Assembly (NCBI GenBank): GCA_002437305.1
Contig: DJOW01000011.1
Span: forward strand, 1 to 26,170
Direction: 5' to 3'
Origin: Bacteroidales bacterium UBA6428
GTDB taxonomy: Bacteria; Bacteroidota; Bacteroidia; Bacteroidales; UBA932
DNA: 26,170 nt
The notes under the pieces were generated by a model, which saw only the letters and a list, made by a program, of their open reading frames with translations, was not told the origin of the DNA and did not search any database. A program made the position numbers and the translations under genes. Below are positions 21,442 to 26,170 of this stretch, piece after piece. Within the stretch, counting starts at the first letter, position 1. Each line of letters begins with the position of its first letter.

Positions 21442-23379
21442 ATGGCGAACATAGGACAGAACAACGACTACACGGACGACAACATACGGACCCTGGAAGG
21501 TGTCGAGCACATCCGCCGGCGTCCTGGCATGTACATCGGACGTCTTGGCAACGGCTCCAACCCCGGGGACGGAATCTACGTGCTGCTCAAGGAGATCGTG
21601 GACAACTGCATCGACGAGTTCTCGGCGGGGTTCGGCAAGCAGGTCATCATCAGGATCGAGGACAGGCAGGTGACGGTAAGGGATTTCGGACGCGGAATCC
21701 CGTTAGGCTCCGTGATCAAGGCCACAAGCCAGCTGAACACCGGAGGAAAGTTCGATGACAAGGCTTTCAAGAAGTCGGTCGGCCTGAACGGTGTCGGCAC
21801 AAAGGCGGTCAACGCCCTGTCCGAAAGTTTCTACGTGGAGTCATTCAGGGACGGAGAGAGTTCCTGGGCACGCTACGAGCGTGGAGAGCTGAAGGACAGC
21901 GGCAGGAAGGAGAAAACCGGAGAGAAGAACGGAACCCTCGTGGTCTTCACCCCGGACAGCACGATGTTCGGAAACTTCGAGTTCAACATGGACTACGTCG
22001 AGACGATGGTCAAGAACTACTCCTACCTCAAGAAAGGCCTGGCGCTCATCCTTAACGGAGTCTCGTACAAATCCGAGAACGGGCTGCTCGACCTGATCAA
22101 CGATTCGATCTCGGAGACCCCTCTCTACCCGCCGATCCACCTTACAGGTGAGGACGTCGAGGTCGTGCTGACCCACGGCAACTCTTACGGGGAGAACATC
22201 GCCTCGTTCGTCAACGGGCAGAACACCCGCGACGGAGGAACGCATCTGGCCGCTTTCAGAGAGGCTATAGCGAAGACTCTCAAAGAGTTCTTCAAGAAAA
22301 ACTACGCGCCGGAGGATTGCCGTCAAGGAATAATCGGAGCGATCAGCATCCAGATCCAGGAGCCGAACTTCGAGGGGCAGACCAAGACCAAGCTTGGATC
22401 CACGTACATGTGGGAGAAGGAGAAGACGGACGAGAACGGCAAGAAGATCCTCAATCCTGACGGCTCGATCGAGATTGACCGCGGACCGACGATCAGATCC
22501 TATGTCAACGACTTCATAGCCAGAAATCTGGACAACTACCTGCGCATCCACAAGGATGTCGTCCCCATCATCGAGAACAAGATCAAGGAGTCCCAGGCCG
22601 AGCGCGAGGAGATCTCCGGGATCCAGAAGAAGACAAGGGAGAGAAACAAGAAGGCGAATGTCTACAACCGCAAGCTGCGCGACTGCCGCTACCATTTCGG
22701 GGACAAGCTGCCCAAGGACAAGCAGGATCTGGCGGAACTCACGAGCATATTCATAACAGAGGGAGACTCCGCGAGCGGAACCATCACCAAGGTGCGCAAG
22801 GCGAACTACCAGGCTGTTTTCAGCCTCAGGGGCAAGCCGATCAACTGCTACAAGGAAAGCCACAAGAAAGTGGCTGAGAACGAGGAGCTGAACCTGTTGA
22901 TCTCGGCTCTCGGAGTAGAGGACGACCTCGACAACCTGCGCTACAACAACATCATCGTGGCGACCGATGCCGATGATGACGGAATGCACATCAGGATGCT
23001 CGTGCTGACCTTCTTCATGAAATATTACCCGGACCTCATCCGGCGCGGACACGTGCATATTCTCCAAACCCCGCTTTTCAGGGTGGCAAACAAGAAGGAG
23101 AGGCGCTACTGCTACTCTCCTGAGGAGAAGGAGGCCGCCGTCAAGGAGCTGAAGACATCCGTTCAGATCACACGGTTCAAGGGTCTGGGGGAGATTTCTT
23201 CGGACGAGTTCGTGGATTTCATCGGGGAGAACATGAGGCTTGACCTCGTGAAGCTGTCCGATGAGGAATCCATCGCCGACATCATGGAGTTCTACATGGG
23301 CGACAACACGATCGACCGCCAGAACTTCATCAGGGCGAACCTGCGATCGGAAGAGGAACTTGAGGACGTAAACATCTAA
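21442..23379 (+). CDS. parE: DNA topoisomerase IV subunit B
   Basis: 645 residues from the ATG at 21442. The GHKL ATPase domain has IRRRPGMYIG, EIVDNCIDEF (Asn-box Glu/Asn), VRDFGRGIP and GLNGVGTKAVNALS. A transducer domain follows, and then a TOPRIM domain with FITEGDSASG (catalytic Glu440) and ATDADDDGMHI (Mg-binding Asp residues), and the closing RFKGLGEIS. With the ParC subunit it decatenates chromosomes after replication. The protein is ParE rather than GyrB by its RDFGRGIP loop and lack of the GyrB-type insertions, as in Bacteroidetes ParE. The parC gene is not next to it here; an acyltransferase and an acyl-CoA ligase follow instead. Confidence 0.93.
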   Translation: MANIGQNNDYTDDNIRTLEGVEHIRRRPGMYIGRLGNGSNPGDGIYVLLKEIVDNCIDEFSAGFGKQVIIRIEDRQVTVRDFGRGIPLGSVIKATSQLNTGGKFDDKAFKKSVGLNGVGTKAVNALSESFYVESFRDGESSWARYERGELKDSGRKEKTGEKNGTLVVFTPDSTMFGNFEFNMDYVETMVKNYSYLKKGLALILNGVSYKSENGLLDLINDSISETPLYPPIHLTGEDVEVVLTHGNSYGENIASFVNGQNTRDGGTHLAAFREAIAKTLKEFFKKNYAPEDCRQGIIGAISIQIQEPNFEGQTKTKLGSTYMWEKEKTDENGKKILNPDGSIEIDRGPTIRSYVNDFIARNLDNYLRIHKDVVPIIENKIKESQAEREEISGIQKKTRERNKKANVYNRKLRDCRYHFGDKLPKDKQDLAELTSIFITEGDSASGTITKVRKANYQAVFSLRGKPINCYKESHKKVAENEELNLLISALGVEDDLDNLRYNNIIVATDADDDGMHIRMLVLTFFMKYYPDLIRRGHVHILQTPLFRVANKKERRYCYSPEEKEAAVKELKTSVQITRFKGLGEISSDEFVDFIGENMRLDLVKLSDEESIADIMEFYMGDNTIDRQNFIRANLRSEEELEDVNI

Positions 23380-23391
23380 TATTCATTGATT

Positions 23392-23949
23392 ATGTCACGT
23401 TGGGCGAAATTTTGCGGCTGGCTGCTCAGAAAGATGGGCTGGACCACGGTAGGAGGACCGGCCCCGGAAAAAAAATGCATCATCCTTGGTGTGCCCCATA
23501 CCTCGGTGTGGGACTTCGTGGTCTCTTACCTGTTCTACACGCAGTTCGACCAGACCGCGCACGTCATGATCAAGAAGGAATTCTTCTTCTGGCCGGTCGG
23601 GGTGTTCCTAAGGAAGGTCGGATGCATTCCGGTTGACAGAGGAAGCGCCGCCGCCATGGTCAAGAGCCTCATAGAGGAGATGGAGAAAGTGGACCGGTTC
23701 CACCTCGCCATCGCTCCCGAAGGGACAAGAAAGGCCGTCAGTAAATGGAAGACGGGCTACTATCTGATCGCCAGAGAGGTCGGTTGTCCTGTCTACATGG
23801 GCTATTTCGACTGGAAGACCAAACGTGTCAGCATCGGCGAGAAGGTCGAGCTGACCGACAACGCGCGCGCGGACACGGACAGAATCCAGGCTCTCTACGA
23901 ACAAAAGCACTTCGTGGGCAAGCACCCTGAAGGTTACATCACTCATTAA
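23392..23949 (+). CDS. 1-acyl-sn-glycerol-3-phosphate acyltransferase-like (LPLAT) protein
   Basis: 185 residues from the ATG at 23392; a TTG two codons upstream is less likely. The acyltransferase motif HX4D is HTSVWD (His36, Asp41). Motif II is PVDRGSAAAM, motif III is APEGTRK, and a VGCPVYMGYF strand follows. This compact form belongs to the PlsC-like family that transfers acyl chains to lysophospholipids or related acceptors at the inner membrane. It begins 12 bases after the parE stop and is followed 12 bases later by the acyl-CoA ligase, so the two lipid genes probably work together. Confidence 0.9.
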   Translation: MSRWAKFCGWLLRKMGWTTVGGPAPEKKCIILGVPHTSVWDFVVSYLFYTQFDQTAHVMIKKEFFFWPVGVFLRKVGCIPVDRGSAAAMVKSLIEEMEKVDRFHLAIAPEGTRKAVSKWKTGYYLIAREVGCPVYMGYFDWKTKRVSIGEKVELTDNARADTDRIQALYEQKHFVGKHPEGYITH

Positions 23950-23961
23950 AAATAACAAATC

Positions 23962-25662
23962 ATGCCGATTTTCAGCCAAAGCAGGGAAAACTACGTCACA
24001 ACTCTTGCCAAGCTATTTGAATATGCCACCGACAATTTCGCCAAACGACCGCTGTCGCGGTTTGTAGAGGGTGGTCAGGAATATACCTACGAAAGCTTCA
24101 AGCACAAGTGCCTTGAACTTTCCCACCGTTTCAACAGGTACGGGATCAGCGCCAGGGACAAGATTGCCATCCTTTCCAACAACATGCCGAACTGGACAGT
24201 GGCGATGTTCTCGTGTGTCCCGTTCGGGCGCGTGACCGTCCCGATCCTGCCGGACTCATCCGAGAACGAGGTGACAAACATCATCAACCACTCGGAATGC
24301 AAGGCTCTCTTCGTTTCAAAGAGGCTGCTTGGCAAGGTCAGCCAACAAGTGATCGACAGGCTCACGCTTGTCATAGACATCGAGACCTTTGAACTCATAA
24401 AGAAGGACGACAAGGCGTTCACCTGCGAGGGACACGGCGTTGACCCGCAGGCCGATGACCTGGCCTCAATCATCTACACGTCCGGGACTTCGGGCAAGGC
24501 CAAGGGCGTGATGCTCAGCCACCGCAACTTCTGCCAGAACGTCATCGCCGCCTACCACGCCCAGAAAGCCGGAAAGCGGGACCGCTGGCTCTCCATCCTT
24601 CCTATGTCCCACACCTACGAGATGGCCTTCAGCGTCCTCTATCCGCTTTACGTCGGAGGATGCGTCTATTATATTCAGAAGCCGCCTACTCCAAGCATCC
24701 TGATGCAGGCGATGAGGAAAGTCAAGCCGACAATCATGTGCTCCGTTCCACTCATCATCGAGAAGGTGTACAAGAACAGCGTTGTTCCGACAGTGGAGAA
24801 GAGCCGCGTGCTGTCCTGGATGAAACAGCACACTCCGAGGCTGCTGTACTGGCTCATAGGCAAGAAACTCTACCAGTCATTCGGCGGCAAGCTGAGGTTC
24901 TTCGGAATCGGAGGCTCAAAACTGGACCCGACAGTCGAGGAGTTCCTCCACAAGGCCGGATTCCCTTACGCCATAGGCTACGGTCTGACCGAGACCGCAC
25001 CGCTGATCACCAACGCGTGTGTGGGAAAGACCGTGGTCGGCTCGATAGGAGTGCCAGCCTACAACGTCGAGGTCAGGCTGCAGAATGTCAATCCGAAGAC
25101 AGGAGAGGGAGAGATCGTTGCCAAAGGAGACAATGTGATGCTGGGCTACTACCGCGACCCGGAGAGAACCCGCTCGGTGCTCACCGATGACGGATGGTTC
25201 CGCACCAACGACCTTGCGTGCCAGGACTCGAAGGGACGCTACTACATCAAGGGAAGGCTCGGGAATATGATCGTGGGACCATCCGGTGAGAACATCTACC
25301 CTGAGGAGATCGAGCAGGTGATCAACACCTTCAATGGTGTCAACGAGTCCCTTGTCGTAGAGAGGAACGGCAAGCTTGTCGCCCTTGTCAAATTCGATGA
25401 CAATGTGCTGGACTGGAACCAGGAGCGTGAGGACAAATTCTTCGACAACCTCCAGTCGATGAAGCAGGCTGTCCTTGAATATGTCAACAAACATGTCAGC
25501 AAGCAGTCCAAGATCGGTGAGGTCGAGGCGATGAAAGAGGACTTCGAGAAGACCGCCACCCACAAGATCCGCCGCTTCAAGTACAAGGAAAAGCAAACCG
25601 ATGAGACTTCGGCCAATGAATCCGAGGACAAAACCGACGGGAACACTTCCGCTCAAAAGTAG
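23962..25662 (+). CDS. Long-chain fatty-acid-CoA ligase (AMP-binding)
   Basis: 566 residues. Adenylation motifs are all present: A3 IIYTSGTSGKAKGVMLSH (about 169-186), A5 YGLTETAP (about 339-346), A7/A8 GWFRTNDLACQDSKGRYYIKGR in outline, then GENIYPEEIEQVI, and a C-terminal ATHKIRRFK with the lysine that contacts the AMP-acyl intermediate. It activates fatty acids to acyl-AMP and then acyl-CoA at the cytoplasmic side of the membrane. The C-terminal 25 residues are polar and low-complexity (TDETSANESEDKTDGNTS). It follows the acyltransferase by 12 bases, consistent with recycling exogenous or turned-over fatty acids into phospholipid. Confidence 0.93.
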   Translation: MPIFSQSRENYVTTLAKLFEYATDNFAKRPLSRFVEGGQEYTYESFKHKCLELSHRFNRYGISARDKIAILSNNMPNWTVAMFSCVPFGRVTVPILPDSSENEVTNIINHSECKALFVSKRLLGKVSQQVIDRLTLVIDIETFELIKKDDKAFTCEGHGVDPQADDLASIIYTSGTSGKAKGVMLSHRNFCQNVIAAYHAQKAGKRDRWLSILPMSHTYEMAFSVLYPLYVGGCVYYIQKPPTPSILMQAMRKVKPTIMCSVPLIIEKVYKNSVVPTVEKSRVLSWMKQHTPRLLYWLIGKKLYQSFGGKLRFFGIGGSKLDPTVEEFLHKAGFPYAIGYGLTETAPLITNACVGKTVVGSIGVPAYNVEVRLQNVNPKTGEGEIVAKGDNVMLGYYRDPERTRSVLTDDGWFRTNDLACQDSKGRYYIKGRLGNMIVGPSGENIYPEEIEQVINTFNGVNESLVVERNGKLVALVKFDDNVLDWNQEREDKFFDNLQSMKQAVLEYVNKHVSKQSKIGEVEAMKEDFEKTATHKIRRFKYKEKQTDETSANESEDKTDGNTSAQK

Positions 25663-25682
25663 AATTCACGGATTTATATTCA

Positions 25683-25728
25683 CAGACCGGATCCCTACCA
25701 CTCACGCTCACGGTAAGGATTCGGTTTG
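25683..25728 (+). terminator. 17-bp hairpin after the acyl-CoA ligase
   Basis: Arms at 25683-25699 and 25712-25728 pair over 17 bp (two G-U, one C-A mismatch) with a 12-base loop, 20 bases after the ligase stop. The tail TCCGTTCCGTTAT is only weakly T-rich. Confidence 0.6.
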
Positions 25729-25737
25729 TCCGTTCCG

Positions 25738-26019
25738 TTATAAGAAGACCAGAATCATTCTCAACCTTGACGCGATCGTGTATGCTGATCTCCGCGTCAG
25801 ACTTCCATTTAGAAAGTCATCCCCTTTGAGGATCACATCTCCGCAGTACTGGACGCCAATCACCGGCTGCCAAGGGAACAGAGGTGCGTAAGTCCTTGAA
25901 TCGATGAATATGTTGTTTCTTATCACGATGTTCTTTGTCAGTGTTATAACATTCGAGAGTTCCACAATTACCTCTGATACACGGTGGAAGACAACGCTGA
26001 ATACGCACCACCCGCACAT
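25738..26019 (-). pseudogene. Frameshifted, 5'-truncated beta-helix (parallel right-handed) protein remnant
   Basis: Read on the minus strand, the frame gives LTKNIVIRNNIFIDSRTY, FPWQPVIGVQYCGDVILKG, the typical rungs of right-handed beta-helix (polygalacturonase/pectate-lyase-like) proteins. After GDDF the frame becomes nonsense, but shifted by two bases it continues as KSDAEISIHDRVKVENDSG, which reads like the end of such a protein. The N-terminal bulk is absent: upstream is the 50-bp tandem repeat. This is therefore interpreted as decayed coding sequence; original function was probably a glycan-degrading enzyme or surface protein. The whole gene-free interval 25663-26170 otherwise holds only the hairpin and the repeat. 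Confidence 0.65.
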
Positions 26020-26023
26020 ACTC

Positions 26024-26170
26024 GGGTGCGAACATCCCTATTTTGCCCCCGACAGCCATGATCTCTTGCTCACGGGTGCGAACAAGCATCTTTTGCCCCC
26101 GGCAGTCATGATCTCTTGCTCACGGGGGCGAACAAGCATCTTTTGCCCCCAGCAGCCATGATCTCTTGCT
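26024..26170. repeat. 50-bp tandem repeat with GGGTGC-N15-GCCCCC hairpins, continuing past the window
   Basis: Hairpin cores lie at 26024-26050, 26074-26100 and 26124-26150 with loops of exactly 15 bases (GAACAAGCATCTTTT in the last two). The 23-base spacer GACAGCCATGATCTCTTGCT plus CAC is nearly constant. The fourth unit is cut by the window end. Confidence 0.9.

Noticed and set aside
21841..23067. 408-codon frame on the minus strand inside parE
   Set aside because: Shadow frame caused by GC-rich third positions; parE motifs are complete on the + strand.
24916..25656. 246-codon minus-strand frame inside the acyl-CoA ligase gene
   Set aside because: Shadow frame; no recognisable domain and a real gene covers it.
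26024..26170. CRISPR-like array
   Set aside because: The 50-bp units are contiguous with no unique spacers, contain hairpins with varying arms, and no cas genes are near.

Overview
The window looks like chromosome of a Bacteroidota bacterium, most likely a gut-type Bacteroidales. The evidence is a hybrid two-component system at the left edge, several promoters of the TTG-N19/20-TAnnTTTG type, genes without strong Shine-Dalgarno sequences, a DUF1573 lipoprotein-like gene and a Bacteroidetes-style ParE. Genus cannot be fixed from the sequence. Most genes have moderately GC-rich, regular codon use; about 14.05-18.5 kb is visibly more AT-rich and looks acquired.

Left part (1-7.4 kb, + strand): the 3' part of a hybrid two-component sensor/AraC regulator; a membrane-organising operon of an NfeD-like OB-fold membrane protein, a flotillin-like SPFH protein and a small Cro/CI-type regulator; then a secreted tandem-domain esterase. 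The next block (7.4-12.4 kb) has a large secreted M16 zinc peptidase (- strand) preceded in its operon by a paralogue of the same small regulator, a divergent LysR regulator, and a convergent pRiA4b ORF-3-like gene. A Schlafen-type AlbA_2/ATPase-like/winged-helix regulator follows (12.6-14.0 kb) with an in-frame 24-bp tandem repeat.

The most interesting stretch is the AT-rich minus-strand island 14.5-17.8 kb. In transcription order it holds a 79-aa acidic protein, a radical SAM/SPASM peptide maturase with a PqqD-like N-terminus, a 33-aa Cys-containing candidate precursor peptide, a strong hairpin, a 16-bp tandem repeat, two tightly packed small ORFs (55 and 50 aa), a 206-aa protein with uracil-DNA-glycosylase-like motifs, and a 72-aa small protein. 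The 33-, 55- and 50-aa genes were found by reading the minus strand by eye. Together this looks like an uncharacterised RiPP-type locus, possibly joined to a second small-protein cassette.

Right part (18.5-26.2 kb): a 2[4Fe-4S] ferredoxin; a DUF1573 protein plus a 10-TM putative heavy-metal exporter (ArsP_2 type) in one operon with a palindrome-rich leader; then a + strand run of topoisomerase IV subunit B, a lysophospholipid acyltransferase and a long-chain acyl-CoA ligase. The last two very likely cooperate in activating fatty acids and acylating phospholipids. The window ends in a frameshifted, truncated beta-helix gene remnant and a 50-bp tandem hairpin repeat. The same hairpin design also occurs twice near 18.3 kb.
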